Positions 1 to 10,173 of a stretch of 38,063 bases of DNA are shown here, piece after piece. The position numbers were made by a program, and so were the translations under genes. Source of the DNA: an uncultured Pelagibacteraceae bacterium (GTDB taxonomy: Bacteria; Pseudomonadota; Alphaproteobacteria; Pelagibacterales; AG-422-B15); NCBI GenBank assembly GCA_902619105.1, contig CACNCV010000005.1:1-38063 (forward strand), given 5' to 3'. Each line of letters begins with the position of its first letter. The first letter of the stretch is position 1. Below the pieces are notes generated by a model, which saw only the letters and a program-made list of their open reading frames with translations, was not told the origin of the DNA and did no database searches.

Positions 1-1
1 G

Positions 2-1063
2 GTTAAGAATCCATGGAAATCTGTAAATTCTGATAATGAGCTTGTTCCAGGAGGATCATCTGGAGGGTCAGCAGCGGCAGTTTCAGGTGATCTTTGTGTA
101 GCCTCTCTTGGAACAGATACTGGAGGCTCGATTAGACAGCCAGCTTCTTTTACAGGTACTGTTGGTTTGAAACCTTCATATGGAAGAGTATCCAGATGGG
201 GAATAGTTGCATTCGCATCTTCATTAGATCAAGCGGGACCAATTACAAAAACTGTTGAAGACGCTGCAATCTTATTAGACATTATATCGGGTCATGATGA
301 AAAGGATTCAACTTCTTCGGTTAATCCAAAAGAAAATTATTATGAAAATTTAAATTCAGACATAAAAGGGATGAAAATTGGAATACCAAAGGAATTTAGA
401 AGTGACAAGCTTCCAGCTAGTACTCAAAAAAGCTGGGATGAGTGTGCAAATTTACTAAAAACTAATGGAGCAGAAATAGTAGATATTAGTTTACCTCATA
501 CAATGAGCGCTTTGCCCGCTTACTATATTATCGCACCTGCAGAAGCTTCATCAAATTTAGCTCGCTATGATGGAGTAAGATATGGACTAAGAGTCAAAGG
601 AAATGATCTCATTGATATGTACGAAAAAACGAGATCAGAGGGATTTGGTGATGAAGTAAAGAGAAGAATATTAATTGGCACATACGTGCTATCATCTGGA
701 TATTATGATGCTTATTATATTAAGGCACAAAAGATTAGATCATTAATAAAAAGTGACTACGTTGAAGCCTTTAAAAAAGTTGATGCGATTCTCACTCCCT
801 CAACACCCTCAACGGCTTTTGAGATTGCAAATGAGCCTTCTGATCCAGTACAAAACTATCTAAATGACATTTTTACTGTTCCTGTAAATCTAGCGGGTTT
901 ACCAGGTATATCTATTCCATATGCAAATGATGAGAATAATTTACCAATTGGCTTACAACTGATAACAAATTCATTTGAAGAACAAAAATTACTCAATGTT
1001 GCTAAAAATATTGAGGAAACTATAAATTATTCAGAAACTCCAGAAAAATGGTGGCTCAAATGA
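2..1063 (+). CDS. gatA: Glutamyl/aspartyl-tRNA amidotransferase subunit A, 5' partial
   Basis: GatA is the glutaminase/amidase subunit of GatCAB. It releases ammonia from glutamine, which is used to turn misacylated Glu-tRNA(Gln) or Asp-tRNA(Asn) into the correct amide. The reading frame is open from base 2, so the gene begins upstream of the window. The 353 visible residues start within the amidase signature: [10 protein letters not shown] at visible residues 17-26 holds the cis-serine, and DTGGSIRQP at 39-47 holds the nucleophilic serine (visible residue 43). Against a usual length near 485, roughly 130 N-terminal residues are missing, including the catalytic lysine. The TTG at 167 (within VGLKPSYGR) is internal and is not a start. 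The stop overlaps the gatB start in ATGA. gatC probably lies just upstream (inference). Confidence 0.96.
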   Translation, partial: VKNPWKSVNSDNELVPGGSSGGSAAAVSGDLCVASLGTDTGGSIRQPASFTGTVGLKPSYGRVSRWGIVAFASSLDQAGPITKTVEDAAILLDIISGHDEKDSTSSVNPKENYYENLNSDIKGMKIGIPKEFRSDKLPASTQKSWDECANLLKTNGAEIVDISLPHTMSALPAYYIIAPAEASSNLARYDGVRYGLRVKGNDLIDMYEKTRSEGFGDEVKRRILIGTYVLSSGYYDAYYIKAQKIRSLIKSDYVEAFKKVDAILTPSTPSTAFEIANEPSDPVQNYLNDIFTVPVNLAGLPGISIPYANDENNLPIGLQLITNSFEEQKLLNVAKNIEETINYSETPEKWWLK

Positions 1064-2490
1064 TAGAGGGTTGGAATTTAGTTATTGGAATAGAGATTCA
1101 TGCTCAAGTTAATTCAAAATCTAAACTATTTTCATCATCACCAACCGATTTTGGATCTAAACCCAATAGTCAAGTAAGTTTAATTGATGCAGCAATGCCA
1201 GGTATGCTGCCTGTAATTAATAAATTTTGTATTGAGCAAGCCGTTAAGTCAGGGATTGGATTAAATGCAAAAATAAATAAAAAATCTATTTTTGATCGTA
1301 AGAATTATTTTTATCAAGACTTACCACAAGGCTACCAGATATCTCAGTATAAGGACCCAATAGTGGGAGAAGGATTTGTTGAGATAGAAACTGAAAACGG
1401 TCAAAAGAAAATAGGAGTTGAGAGACTTCATTTAGAACAAGATGCAGGTAAAAGTTTGCATGATCAGGATCCAAACTTCACCTTTGTTGACTTGAATCGT
1501 TCAGGAATTGCTCTAATGGAAATTGTATCTAAACCTGATATGAGCTCACCAGAGGAGGCCGTTGAATATGTTCGAAAAGTACGAAGTATTCTAAGATATC
1601 TTGGTACATGTGATGGAAATATGGAACAAGGATCTCTAAGAGCCGATGTAAATGTTTCTGTAAACAAGCCAGGAAACGAATTAGGTACAAGGTGCGAAAT
1701 CAAAAACTTAAACTCATTTAAATTTATTCATGCAGCTATTGTTTATGAAGCAAAAAGACAAATAAAACTTATTGAGCAAGGAGAAAGTGTTAATCAAGAA
1801 ACAAGATTATTTAATACGCAGTCTGGTGAAACGAGATCAATGAGGTCAAAAGAAGATGCTCATGATTATCGATATTTTCCTGATCCAGACCTTTTGCCAC
1901 TCACTTTGGATGATGACTGGATTAGAGGTTTACAAGACTCAATACCAGAATTGCCAGATCAAATAAAAGAGAGATTTATTAATGAATATTATCTTAGTTC
2001 TTATGATGCAAATATTATTGTTTCAGACAAAGCAACAAGTGAATATTTCGAAGACGTTGTAAAGAACAGGAATCCAAAACTTGTAACAACATGGGTTACT
2101 GGAGAATTATTTTCAATACTAAATAAAAAAAATCTGATTATTGAGAATAGTCCTATTACTTCAAAACAACTTGGTGAACTGGTTGATAACATCGAAAATG
2201 GTAAGATTTCAAACCGTCAAGCAAAGGAAGTGTTGGAGGAAATGTGTGAAAGTGGCAAAGGTGCGTTAGAGATTATTGATGAAAAAGGTTTATCCCAAAT
2301 TAGTGATGAAAATGAAATAGAAAGCCTAGTTGATAATGTATTAAATTCAAATCCAGAAAACGTTAAAAAATATAAAAATGGAAAAGATAAACTTTTTGGT
2401 TTTTTTGTTGGTGAGGCCATGAAACTTTCTAAAGGTAAAGCTAATCCAAAAATAGTTAATGAACTCATCAAGAAAAAGTTATCACAATAA
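1060..2490 (+). CDS. gatB: Glutamyl/aspartyl-tRNA amidotransferase subunit B
   Basis: GatB is the kinase/transamidation and tRNA-binding subunit of GatCAB. It phosphorylates the misacylated tRNA end and accepts ammonia from GatA. Seen: the family's N-terminal GIEIHAQ at residues 10-16, [18 protein letters not shown] around 79-96, and the GatB/E signature [10 protein letters not shown] near 269-278. The last ~150 residues look like the helical YqeY-type tail. I chose the ATG at 1060, because it forms a 4-base ATGA overlap with the gatA stop and leaves 476 residues, the normal size. The in-frame ATG at 1048 would add only MVAQ. No clear Shine-Dalgarno precedes either, so translational coupling to gatA is likely. 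Confidence 0.96.
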   Translation: MIEGWNLVIGIEIHAQVNSKSKLFSSSPTDFGSKPNSQVSLIDAAMPGMLPVINKFCIEQAVKSGIGLNAKINKKSIFDRKNYFYQDLPQGYQISQYKDPIVGEGFVEIETENGQKKIGVERLHLEQDAGKSLHDQDPNFTFVDLNRSGIALMEIVSKPDMSSPEEAVEYVRKVRSILRYLGTCDGNMEQGSLRADVNVSVNKPGNELGTRCEIKNLNSFKFIHAAIVYEAKRQIKLIEQGESVNQETRLFNTQSGETRSMRSKEDAHDYRYFPDPDLLPLTLDDDWIRGLQDSIPELPDQIKERFINEYYLSSYDANIIVSDKATSEYFEDVVKNRNPKLVTTWVTGELFSILNKKNLIIENSPITSKQLGELVDNIENGKISNRQAKEVLEEMCESGKGALEIIDEKGLSQISDENEIESLVDNVLNSNPENVKKYKNGKDKLFGFFVGEAMKLSKGKANPKIVNELIKKKLSQ

Positions 2491-2538
2491 AGTAATTTCT
2501 TTTAATCAATATAAATTTGATATATTAAAACAATGTGT

Positions 2539-2632
2539 GGAGAGATGGGTGAGTGGTTGAAACCGGCTCCCTGCTAAGGAGTTGTGCGGGCTTATACTCG
2601 TACCGAGGGTTCGAATCCCTCTCTCTCCGCCA
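2539..2632 (+). tRNA. tRNA-Ser(GCU)
   Basis: The acceptor stem pairs GGAGAGA (2539-2545) with TCTCTCC (2622-2628), followed by G and an encoded CCA (2630-2632). The anticodon stem CTCC/GGAG carries the loop CTGCTAA (2571-2577), so the anticodon is GCT (2573-2575), reading AGC/AGU serine codons. The T arm contains GGTTCGAATCC, and a long variable arm typical of class II serine tRNAs lies between the anticodon and T arms. Outside the gene, GTGT (2535-2538) and ACAC (2632-2635) are complementary and could extend the acceptor helix in the precursor. The 3' end is 11 bases from the stop of the convergent lytic transglycosylase gene. Confidence 0.97.
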
Positions 2633-2643
2633 CACTAATTTTA

Positions 2644-4758
2644 TTACGATTCTTTTTTCTTACTTGGTTTAATTAAGGTTTTTCCACCAACATAAGCACG
2701 ATTAAGATTATTCGTTAAAGTGTACTCAATTGGTTTCAATCCATTCTCAATAAATTCATATACTTGAATATTTTCCATTACTCTTTGAACATAGTTTCTT
2801 GTTTCTTTGAAAGGTATCAACTCTATCCAATTTTCACTTGTTATGTCATCTTTTCTTGGGTCCCCATATTTTTTTATCCATCTTGAAACTCGTGATTCAC
2901 CCGCATTATAAGCCGCAAGAGACAAAATGTATGAGCCATTGTAGTTTGAGAGTAATTTATCTAAATAAGCGCTTCCTAAAATTACATTATACTTTGGATC
3001 TTCAGTTAATTTACTCTTTGCATATTCAAGCTTTAAACCCTTTGAGACCCTTTTTGCAGTATACGGCATAAGTTGCATTAATCCTTTAGCTCCTGCATAA
3101 CTTCCAGCTTTAGGATCAAACTGACTCTCTTGTCTTGTTACAGAATGTATTAGACTTTGTTCTGGAAAAATAATTTTTCCAAATTCAGGTCTTTCAATTT
3201 GAGGAAAGCTTAGAGGGTCAAGAATTGTGTGGTTATAATATAAAATTTTACCTGCTTGAACTGCAAAATCATGTCTGCCAATGTCATTTGCAGTTTTGAC
3301 AGAATTTACAGAAGTACTAAGATTGTTACGATCAGCAAGATCCCAAATAAATTTTTTAACCAATTTAGGTCTATCAAATTCATTTAATAAAGAGATTGAT
3401 AAATAAACTGGTCGATTTTCTTTATAATCAGTGTTGTTAGCATCGGAATACTTTACAAGCAATGGATTAAATAATTTCTTTTCTGATAATTTGCTCGCCG
3501 CGAGCTGACCATAAAAGGTAAGACTGTACAAAGAAGCCTTTTCATACCAGCTTTGCGATTTTGTAGAACTACCAACTTCCTCTAACGCATTTCCCATCCA
3601 ATAGGCGGCTCTTGCTTTTGAGATTGGTCTTGATGAAACATTCCAAATTTCTTGAAAATGAAGATAGGCTGATTCTGGATTAGCTAAAAAAGTAAGAGCT
3701 ATCCAACCAGCTAACCACTCAGCCTCAGCAATATCTTTACTTTCATTCAAACCATGATTTATGGCAAGCGCGTATGCAGTTTCATATTCATGACGGTCAA
3801 TTAAACGCCTAATAAGAAAACTTTTTTTATTCCAAAATTTGTCTGGGCGAACTAACTCACTTGAATTTGATTTATTGATATCTAATAATAATTCAAGCGC
3901 AGTATCATATTTTCTTTTTTTTATACGCCAATTGATTCTATCATAAACAAGCCCAGGATCATTTTTCAATTCATCGGGAACTAGTTTAATTAGATTATCT
4001 ACACCACCTGCAAATGAAATTAATCCTATCCTGGCTTCAAATAGTTTTTGATAATCATTATCAACATATTTTATCAATCTGGCTGCAGTCCTATATTTTC
4101 CGTTCCACAGTAATTTATTTATTCTTCTTAGGTGATGTTCTTTATTTAAAATACTTTTATAAGTTTTTATGATTTGAGATTGTTCTTTTCTTGTGAAACT
4201 ACCATCAATATAACCGTCAATAATAAGTCTCTTTCCTTCTTCAGATTTGCCGCTATTTAAAAGTGCATTACCTAGATAAATTTGACCCCAGCCTGTTTCT
4301 GGAGGATTATTGCGAAAGTAATTTATTAAATCATCGTAATTATCTCTAAATGTGATTTTTGTTTCAGCTTTAAGTTTTATTTTTTCTATTTCAGGCCAAT
4401 TTGAATTTTTCTTAATATATGTTTTGTAATCAGAAAATGTTAAATTACTTGCGCCATTATAATATCTAAGCCAGTTTAATGTTTCTTTTGCCGTTTCATT
4501 ATTAATATTTTCGCTTATTCCAACTACACGATCCCATTTATATTCATCTGCCTTGTCGAGCGCTAACTCAAATAACTCATAGTCTTTATTGCTCAACAAT
4601 TGAGAGAGTGCAGGCTGCACAGGTTTTTTTATTGGGATCGAGAACCCAGGTCCCGGTAATTCAACGTATAGACTTCTCTTTATAGGCGTTATTTCTCCAA
4701 AAGAAGATATTCCTGAAATAAAAAATAGACTTACTACAAAAATGATTAATTTTTTCAC
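2644..4758 (-). CDS. slt: Soluble lytic murein transglycosylase (Slt70-like)
   Basis: A periplasmic peptidoglycan-cleaving enzyme that cuts the MurNAc-GlcNAc bond non-hydrolytically to give 1,6-anhydro muropeptides. The 704-residue protein starts with a basic/hydrophobic signal peptide (MKKLIIFVVSLFFISG). A long alpha-helical superhelical region follows, and the C-terminal SLT domain begins near residue 535. The catalytic glutamate is E544 in TRQESQFDP. It is followed by GAKGLMQLMP and by AAYNAGESRV near residues 615-624, both family motifs. The start codon is GTG. The gene is divergent from dapA, with 80 bases between starts, and convergent with tRNA-Ser. The DNA product is a little longer than E. 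coli Slt70 (645 aa). Family assignment is firm; the exact paralogue name is less so. Confidence 0.9.
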   Translation of the reverse strand: MKKLIIFVVSLFFISGISSFGEITPIKRSLYVELPGPGFSIPIKKPVQPALSQLLSNKDYELFELALDKADEYKWDRVVGISENINNETAKETLNWLRYYNGASNLTFSDYKTYIKKNSNWPEIEKIKLKAETKITFRDNYDDLINYFRNNPPETGWGQIYLGNALLNSGKSEEGKRLIIDGYIDGSFTRKEQSQIIKTYKSILNKEHHLRRINKLLWNGKYRTAARLIKYVDNDYQKLFEARIGLISFAGGVDNLIKLVPDELKNDPGLVYDRINWRIKKRKYDTALELLLDINKSNSSELVRPDKFWNKKSFLIRRLIDRHEYETAYALAINHGLNESKDIAEAEWLAGWIALTFLANPESAYLHFQEIWNVSSRPISKARAAYWMGNALEEVGSSTKSQSWYEKASLYSLTFYGQLAASKLSEKKLFNPLLVKYSDANNTDYKENRPVYLSISLLNEFDRPKLVKKFIWDLADRNNLSTSVNSVKTANDIGRHDFAVQAGKILYYNHTILDPLSFPQIERPEFGKIIFPEQSLIHSVTRQESQFDPKAGSYAGAKGLMQLMPYTAKRVSKGLKLEYAKSKLTEDPKYNVILGSAYLDKLLSNYNGSYILSLAAYNAGESRVSRWIKKYGDPRKDDITSENWIELIPFKETRNYVQRVMENIQVYEFIENGLKPIEYTLTNNLNRAYVGGKTLIKPSKKKES

Positions 4759-4838
4759 GAAATAGTTATTTGTTTGATTTGCACAAGTATATTTATGATT
4801 AAGGTTTTTTTAAATAATTAAAAGTGCTATTGTAAACA

Positions 4839-5711
4839 ATGTTTAAAGGATCTCATACAGCATTAATTACGCCTTTTGACGGTAAATCTATTGATGAAAA
4901 ATCATTTAGGTCTCTGATAGATTTTCAAATATCAGAAGGTATACATGGACTGGTTCCTGTAGGCACAACAGGCGAGTCTCCAACTCTAAGCCATGAAGAA
5001 CACAAGTTAGCAGTTGAGATATGTGTTGAAGAAACAGCAAAACGTGTACCAGTAATTGCAGGAACAGGATCAAACAACACCGAAGAAGCCATCGATCTTA
5101 CCATACACGCTGAAAAAGCAGGTGCTGATGGAGCTTTAGTGGTAACACCATATTATAATAAACCTACACAACATGGTTTATTCTCACACTTCGAGGCAAT
5201 TAGTAAGGCCACTACACTTCCAATTATTATTTATAATATTCCTGGAAGATCAATTGTTGATATGAATACAAAAACAATGAGGGATTTGTTTAAAATTAAA
5301 AACATTGTTGGAGTAAAGGATGCTACTTCAGATATACCAAGAGTTTATGAAACGAAAAAAACAATAGGAGAAGATTTTAATCAATTAACAGGAGATGATG
5401 CAACTACTTTAGCTTTTATGGTTTACGGTGGTCACGGATCTATCTCAGTGACGTCTAACATTGCCCCAAAATTATGTTCTGAATTTATGAAATATTGTTT
5501 AGATCAAAATTTTGCTAAAGCTTCTGAGATAAATGACAAACTGATGCCGTTGCATCATGCTTTATTTGTTGAGTCCAGTCCTGCCCCAGTAAAATATGCA
5601 GCTTCTAAGCTTGGTTTATGTAAGGATGACATAAGACTGCCGCTCATAAGTATATCAGATGAAACTAAGCAATTAGTTGATAAAGCTATGAAGCACGCAT
5701 CATTAATATAG
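4839..5711 (+). CDS. dapA: 4-hydroxy-tetrahydrodipicolinate synthase
   Basis: DapA condenses pyruvate with aspartate semialdehyde, the first committed step towards diaminopimelate and lysine. At 290 residues it has the normal TIM-barrel length. Seen: VGTTGESPT at 41-49 with the paired threonines 43/44; YYNKPTQHG from 105; IYNIPGRS at 131-138 with the catalytic tyrosine (Y132); and GVKDAT with the Schiff-base lysine K160. The ATG at 4839 fits the usual family N-terminus ([13 protein letters not shown]). No strong Shine-Dalgarno is visible upstream. The stop is 2 bases before the smpB start, so dapA, smpB and folK look like one transcript. Its product links to the peptidoglycan theme of the divergent lytic transglycosylase. 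Confidence 0.97.
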   Translation: MFKGSHTALITPFDGKSIDEKSFRSLIDFQISEGIHGLVPVGTTGESPTLSHEEHKLAVEICVEETAKRVPVIAGTGSNNTEEAIDLTIHAEKAGADGALVVTPYYNKPTQHGLFSHFEAISKATTLPIIIYNIPGRSIVDMNTKTMRDLFKIKNIVGVKDATSDIPRVYETKKTIGEDFNQLTGDDATTLAFMVYGGHGSISVTSNIAPKLCSEFMKYCLDQNFAKASEINDKLMPLHHALFVESSPAPVKYAASKLGLCKDDIRLPLISISDETKQLVDKAMKHASLI

Positions 5712-5713
5712 TC

Positions 5714-6151
5714 TTGCAAATAGCAGTTCAAAACAGAAAAGCAAAGTATAATTATACATTTGTTGAATTATTTGAGGCAGGAATTGAACTACAAGGTAGT
5801 GAGATAAAATCGCTTCGAAATGGAAGAGTTGAGATAGCCGAGTCATATGCAAGGGAAGATAATAGTGAAATATTTTTAATAAACTCACATTTCTCGAAAT
5901 ATTCTAATGCCTCATATCTAAATCATGTTGAAAACCGTCCACGAAAATTACTTTTACATAAAAAGGAAATAAGAAAAATCATTGGAAAATTAAATAAAGA
6001 ATCACTAACTCTGATCCCAACAAAAATATACTTCAATAAAAAAGGTAAGGCAAAGTTGGAAATTGCTCTTGCTAAAGGAAAAAAAATACATGATAAAAGA
6101 GATGCTAAAAAAAGAAAAGATTGGGTTAGGGAGAAAAAAAAGTACGGATGA
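5714..6151 (+). CDS. smpB: SsrA-binding protein
   Basis: SmpB binds the tRNA-like part of tmRNA and brings it to stalled ribosomes for trans-translation. The 145-residue product has the family core: [10 protein letters not shown] at 7-16, [18 protein letters not shown] at about 20-37, and a very basic C-terminal tail ending [10 protein letters not shown], which folds into the decoding site. The only plausible initiation codon is TTG at 5714: between the in-frame stop at 5681 and this codon there is no ATG or GTG. It sits 2 bases after the dapA stop with no Shine-Dalgarno, so expression probably depends on coupling to dapA (inference). The 3' end overlaps folK by 4 bases (ATGA). Confidence 0.95.
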   Translation: MQIAVQNRKAKYNYTFVELFEAGIELQGSEIKSLRNGRVEIAESYAREDNSEIFLINSHFSKYSNASYLNHVENRPRKLLLHKKEIRKIIGKLNKESLTLIPTKIYFNKKGKAKLEIALAKGKKIHDKRDAKKRKDWVREKKKYG

Positions 6152-6666
6152 TTTACGCTTTAGGAATTGGTACAAATTCTAATTCAAGATTTGGTAATAA
6201 ATTAAATACACTTAAATTTGTTTTAAAAGAGTTGGAGCGTAACAATATCAAAGTAATAAAAAAGTCCAAATTATATTCATCGCCACCTAAATATTTTAAA
6301 ACTGCTGCCGAAACTTTTTTAAATGCTGCTTTAGTTGTTGAAACAAAATTAAAACCTAAAAATTTACTAATAATTTTAAAAAAAATTGAAAGAATCACTG
6401 GAAGATACGCCTACCGTAAAAATACTTCTCGAACTTGTGATTTGGATATTCTTTTGCTTAGTAAGTCCAGCAGAATATTGATTAATGAGAAAAAAAATTC
6501 TATTGAAATTCCACATCCTAGACTTCATGAGAGAAATTTTGTATTAAGGCCTTTAATGGACATTTGTCCTGGATGGCTCCACTCTGAAAAAAAATCATCA
6601 ATTATGAGGCTTCATAAAAGCTTGCATATTGAAGATAAATTATACAAAGTCTCTAATACTTTATAA
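6148..6666 (+). CDS. folK: 2-amino-4-hydroxy-6-hydroxymethyldihydropteridine pyrophosphokinase
   Basis: HPPK transfers pyrophosphate from ATP to the hydroxymethyl-pterin, the step before dihydropteroate synthase in folate synthesis. The 172-residue protein shows the expected N-terminal LGIGTN (5-10). RTCDLDIL (95-102) carries the two Mg-binding aspartates D98 and D100. The downstream motif [16 protein letters not shown] lies at 121-136. The start forms an ATGA overlap with smpB. No folP or folB is next to it here. A 55-base gap with a probable promoter separates it from rsh. Confidence 0.93.
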   Translation: MIYALGIGTNSNSRFGNKLNTLKFVLKELERNNIKVIKKSKLYSSPPKYFKTAAETFLNAALVVETKLKPKNLLIILKKIERITGRYAYRKNTSRTCDLDILLLSKSSRILINEKKNSIEIPHPRLHERNFVLRPLMDICPGWLHSEKKSSIMRLHKSLHIEDKLYKVSNTL

Positions 6667-6679
6667 GTAGTCAATTATT

Positions 6680-6709
6680 TTGGGCTTCACTTAGTAAATA
6701 ATGTATGGT
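6680..6709 (+). promoter_or_regulatory. Possible promoter for rsh
   Basis: In the 55-base gap between folK and rsh, TTGGGC (6680-6685) and TATGGT (6704-6709) are spaced by 18 bases, each 4-5 of 6 to the sigma-70 consensus. A second -10-like TATAGT lies at 6711-6716. The rsh ATG follows at 6722, so any leader would be very short. This is a pattern match only. Confidence 0.35.
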
Positions 6710-6721
6710 TTATAGTGCATT

Positions 6722-8851
6722 ATGGCACAATCAACAGTCTATAAACCTGCAAAACCGATTGATAAAAGTCTTGATTCTAAATTAATAGAAAAAGCTTATA
6801 CTTTTGCAGTAGAGTGTCATAAGTCACAAAAAAGACATTCAGGAGATCCTTATATATCTCACCCAGTTGCAGTTGCAGATATTCTATTAAACTTAAAGTT
6901 AGATACTTCCACAATTATAACAGGCCTATTACATGACACACTTGAGGATACTCTTGCTACAGAAAATGATATTGAAGAAAAATTTGGAAATGAAGTTCTT
7001 CAATTAGTAAACGGCGTTACAAAACTTTCAAAAATTGAAACGTATACTGAAAATAAATTCCAGGCTGAAAATTTCAGAAAATTAATTTTAGCAATGTCGA
7101 AGGATATCAGAGTTTTGTTAGTTAAGTTAGCTGACCGTTTACACAACATGAGAACGATTCAATTTATTCCACAGGAAAAAAGACGACAACGTATTGCATC
7201 GGAAACACTAGAAATCTATGCCCCTCTTGCTGGAAGATTGGGGATGCATGAATTCAAAGATGAGTTGGAAGATTTATCCTTTCAAATTTTAAATCCATCT
7301 GCATATTCCTCATTGATGACAAGAATTGAGTATTTAAAGAAAGATAAATCTAATTTAACTGATAAAATAAAGACAAGGATCTTTAGTCTTTTAGAAAAAA
7401 ATGAAATTGATTGTCAAATAATAGGACGTGAAAAAAAAATCTTCTCTGTATGGAATAAAATGCAGAATAAGCAAATTGCCTTTAGACAATTGTCGGATAT
7501 TTTTGCTTATAGGATTATCACTAATAGCATTGAAGATTGTTATAGTATATTGGGTATCATTCATAACCGGTGGTCAGCTGTACCTGGCTCATTTAAGGAT
7601 TATGTATCGACACCAAAAATTAATAATTATCAGTCAATTCATACAACGATTGTCGGCCCTGAAAGACAGAGAGTTGAACTTCAAATTCGAACGAATGAAA
7701 TGAACACTATAGCAGATAAGGGTATAGCGGCACACTGGAGCTATAAAGAGAATTATAATTTAGTTGATAACTCTTCTTCAGATCCAGTTAATGTTACTTG
7801 GTTGAGAGATTTAGTAGAAATATTGGACAGTGGTGGAAGCTCTGAGGACTTACTTGAAGCTACAAAATTAGAAATGTTTCAGGATCAGGTGTTTTGTTTT
7901 ACACCGAAAGGTGACTTAATTCATTTGCCTGCAAATTCTAACTCAATTGATTTTGCATATGCCCTTCATTCTGAAATTGGAAATCGTTGTGTTGGATGTA
8001 AGATTAATGGAAAACCTAGACCCTTATTTACAAAACTTCAAAATGGAGATGAGATTGAAGTACTAACATCAAAAAAACCATCTCCATCTGAAACTTGGGA
8101 AAATATTGTTACAACTGCAAAGGCGCAGTCATCAATAAAAAGATTTTTTAAAAAGCAAGAAAAAGATGAATTTACAAGTCTAGGGTTAAAAATATTACAC
8201 AAAGTCACTGGTAGAAATGAAGATATTTCAAACACAGAAATTAGTAATTTTGCAAAAAGTTTTAATAGGAAAAGTCCTGAGGAGTTTCTTGTTGCAATTG
8301 GTAAAGGAAGCATAAAGCCACATCAACTATCAAAGCTTAAGCCCCGTTCAACTTTATCATTTTTTTCTCGATACAGAAGAAGAGACACAAACGATAAGAT
8401 GCCTTTAGAGATAAGTAACTTCCAACCTGGAATTGCAATTCATTATGCAGAATGTTGTTTCCCTTTACCCAATGAAAATATTTTGGGACTTACATCAGAA
8501 GATTCAGGTGTAATCATTCACTCCAGTTTATGTAAGGAGCTAGATAAAGAAACAAAAAAAGAAGATTGGATCACTGCTACGTGGAAAGATGTAGATCCAA
8601 AGCAGTATTTTTCGTCAAGAATAAAAGTTTCAGTTAAAAATGAACCCGGATCTTTAGGTAAATTAGCAACCATTGTTGGAAGTGCAGGCGGCAATATAAC
8701 TAACCTTAACATATCTGAAAAAGGTGATGATTATTTTGATATGATTTTTATTATTGACGTTCATAATCTTGATCATCTGGATAAGATTATAGAAACTCTC
8801 TCAGAGGTGGATATTGTAAGTTCTGTGAGTAGGCTATTGATAAATTTATGA
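6722..8851 (+). CDS. rsh: Bifunctional (p)ppGpp synthetase/hydrolase, RelA/SpoT family
   Basis: Makes and degrades the alarmone (p)ppGpp in response to starvation. The 709 residues have the full long-RSH layout. The N-terminal HD hydrolase shows ISHP around H47, LLHDTLEDT with H71/D72, and LADRLHNMRT at 137-146. The synthetase domain has DIFAYRII with D259, FKDYVSTPKINNYQSIH at 291-307 and VELQIRT with E319. Next come a TGS domain at about 390-450 and a C-terminal ACT domain from about 632. Both sets of catalytic residues are present, so the enzyme is probably bifunctional, as is usual where one RSH serves an alphaproteobacterium. It overlaps pyrE by ATGA and heads the long rsh-to-parC run. 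Confidence 0.95.
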   Translation: MAQSTVYKPAKPIDKSLDSKLIEKAYTFAVECHKSQKRHSGDPYISHPVAVADILLNLKLDTSTIITGLLHDTLEDTLATENDIEEKFGNEVLQLVNGVTKLSKIETYTENKFQAENFRKLILAMSKDIRVLLVKLADRLHNMRTIQFIPQEKRRQRIASETLEIYAPLAGRLGMHEFKDELEDLSFQILNPSAYSSLMTRIEYLKKDKSNLTDKIKTRIFSLLEKNEIDCQIIGREKKIFSVWNKMQNKQIAFRQLSDIFAYRIITNSIEDCYSILGIIHNRWSAVPGSFKDYVSTPKINNYQSIHTTIVGPERQRVELQIRTNEMNTIADKGIAAHWSYKENYNLVDNSSSDPVNVTWLRDLVEILDSGGSSEDLLEATKLEMFQDQVFCFTPKGDLIHLPANSNSIDFAYALHSEIGNRCVGCKINGKPRPLFTKLQNGDEIEVLTSKKPSPSETWENIVTTAKAQSSIKRFFKKQEKDEFTSLGLKILHKVTGRNEDISNTEISNFAKSFNRKSPEEFLVAIGKGSIKPHQLSKLKPRSTLSFFSRYRRRDTNDKMPLEISNFQPGIAIHYAECCFPLPNENILGLTSEDSGVIIHSSLCKELDKETKKEDWITATWKDVDPKQYFSSRIKVSVKNEPGSLGKLATIVGSAGGNITNLNISEKGDDYFDMIFIIDVHNLDHLDKIIETLSEVDIVSSVSRLLINL

Positions 8852-9432
8852 AGACTGAAAAAGAAATGAAAGAATTTTTTGAAAAAGTAGAAGCTATTCA
8901 GAATGGACATTTTATACTTTCATCGGGAAAACGATCCAAAATCTACTGTCAGTGTTCAAAGTTATTTGAAGACCCTCGAAATGGAGAGATGGTCTGCGAA
9001 GAGTTAAAGCACAGGGTGCAAGAAAATATTGGTGATGAGATTGATTATGTGATTTCTCCTGCTTTAGGAGGTCTTCTCGTAGGGTATGAGCTCGCAAGAT
9101 CTTTAGGATCTAAATTTATATTCTATGAGAGAGTCGATAACGAGTTTGAATTGAGGAGAGGCTTTAATATTAAGGAAAATGTAAACGTCTTATTCGTTGA
9201 GGATGTAATTACAACAGGGAAATCAACAAATGAATGTTTAGAAAAACTAAAACCCCTAAATGTTAATTTATTAGGCATCGCAGCAATCGTTGATCGTTCA
9301 AATCATAAATTATTTAAAGATCACAATATAATATCAGTCTTAAAACTAGATATTCCAATTTATGATCCCAACAACCTTCCAGACGATCTTAATAAAATAC
9401 CTGCAACAAAACCTGGTAGCAGAGTAATATAA
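8848..9432 (+). CDS. pyrE: Orotate phosphoribosyltransferase
   Basis: Converts orotate and PRPP to orotidine 5'-phosphate in pyrimidine synthesis. At 194 residues it belongs to the short PyrE group common in alphaproteobacteria. Seen: the PRPP-binding loop VLFVEDVITTGKS near 114-126 with the acidic pair E118/D119, HFILSSGKRSKIY at 21-33, and ERVDNEFELRRGF near 94-106. It starts inside the rsh stop (ATGA), and its TAA is followed directly by the pdxJ ATG with no spacer. Confidence 0.94.
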   Translation: MKTEKEMKEFFEKVEAIQNGHFILSSGKRSKIYCQCSKLFEDPRNGEMVCEELKHRVQENIGDEIDYVISPALGGLLVGYELARSLGSKFIFYERVDNEFELRRGFNIKENVNVLFVEDVITTGKSTNECLEKLKPLNVNLLGIAAIVDRSNHKLFKDHNIISVLKLDIPIYDPNNLPDDLNKIPATKPGSRVI

Positions 9433-10173
9433 ATGACCCTACCTCGTCTTGGTGTAAATATTGATCACGTAGCAACTCTTAGAAATGCCAGAGGAGAAAA
9501 CTATCCAAGCCCATTAAGAGCTGCTCTTTTGTGCCAAGAATATGGAGCAGATGGCATAACTACGCATCTAAGAGAAGATAGGCGTCATATAAGAGACGAT
9601 GATATTAATGAAATTATTGAGAACATTTCCATTCCATTAAATTTTGAAATGGCACCAACCGATGAAATGGTTGACATAGCAGTAAATGCAGGTCCGAATG
9701 CATGTTGTATTGTTCCAGAAAAAAGAGAAGAAATAACCACTGAAGGCGGAATAGATGTAAGAAGTAATCATAATATACTCGTACCAAAAATTGAAAAGAT
9801 AAAAAAAAATAACATAAGGGTCTCCTTGTTCATAGACGCTTCAATGGACCAAATCAAAATGGCGAAAGAGATTGGCGCTGACATTGTAGAGCTTCATACG
9901 GGAGAATTTTGCCGTAAAATAAATTATAAGGAAGATGCTTCATCAGAACTTGAACGAATTAAAGAAGCAGCAGATTTTAGTAATAGCATTGGACTTGAAT
10001 TACATTTTGGTCACGGAATAACATTCGATTCTGTAGGGGAACTATCTAAGATAAAGGAAGTAAAAGAGTTTAACATTGGACATTTTATCATTTCTGAGTC
10101 AGTTTTTCTTGGACTAGAAAAATCAATAAGTAAATTTAGAGAACTGATTAAAAAAGGAAGGGAAATTAAGTGA
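9433..10173 (+). CDS. pdxJ: Pyridoxine 5'-phosphate synthase
   Basis: Condenses 1-deoxyxylulose 5-phosphate with 3-amino-2-oxopropyl phosphate to form pyridoxine 5'-phosphate in the DXP-dependent vitamin B6 route. The 246-residue protein begins LGVNIDHVATLRNAR (6-20), the diagnostic family motif, and contains ADGITTHLREDRRHI near 35-49 and a conserved GLELHFGHGI segment near 189-198. It starts directly after the pyrE stop and overlaps acpS by 4 bases (GTGA). The pdxJ-acpS-lepB-rnc-era order is typical of proteobacteria. Confidence 0.97.
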   Translation: MTLPRLGVNIDHVATLRNARGENYPSPLRAALLCQEYGADGITTHLREDRRHIRDDDINEIIENISIPLNFEMAPTDEMVDIAVNAGPNACCIVPEKREEITTEGGIDVRSNHNILVPKIEKIKKNNIRVSLFIDASMDQIKMAKEIGADIVELHTGEFCRKINYKEDASSELERIKEAADFSNSIGLELHFGHGITFDSVGELSKIKEVKEFNIGHFIISESVFLGLEKSISKFRELIKKGREIK

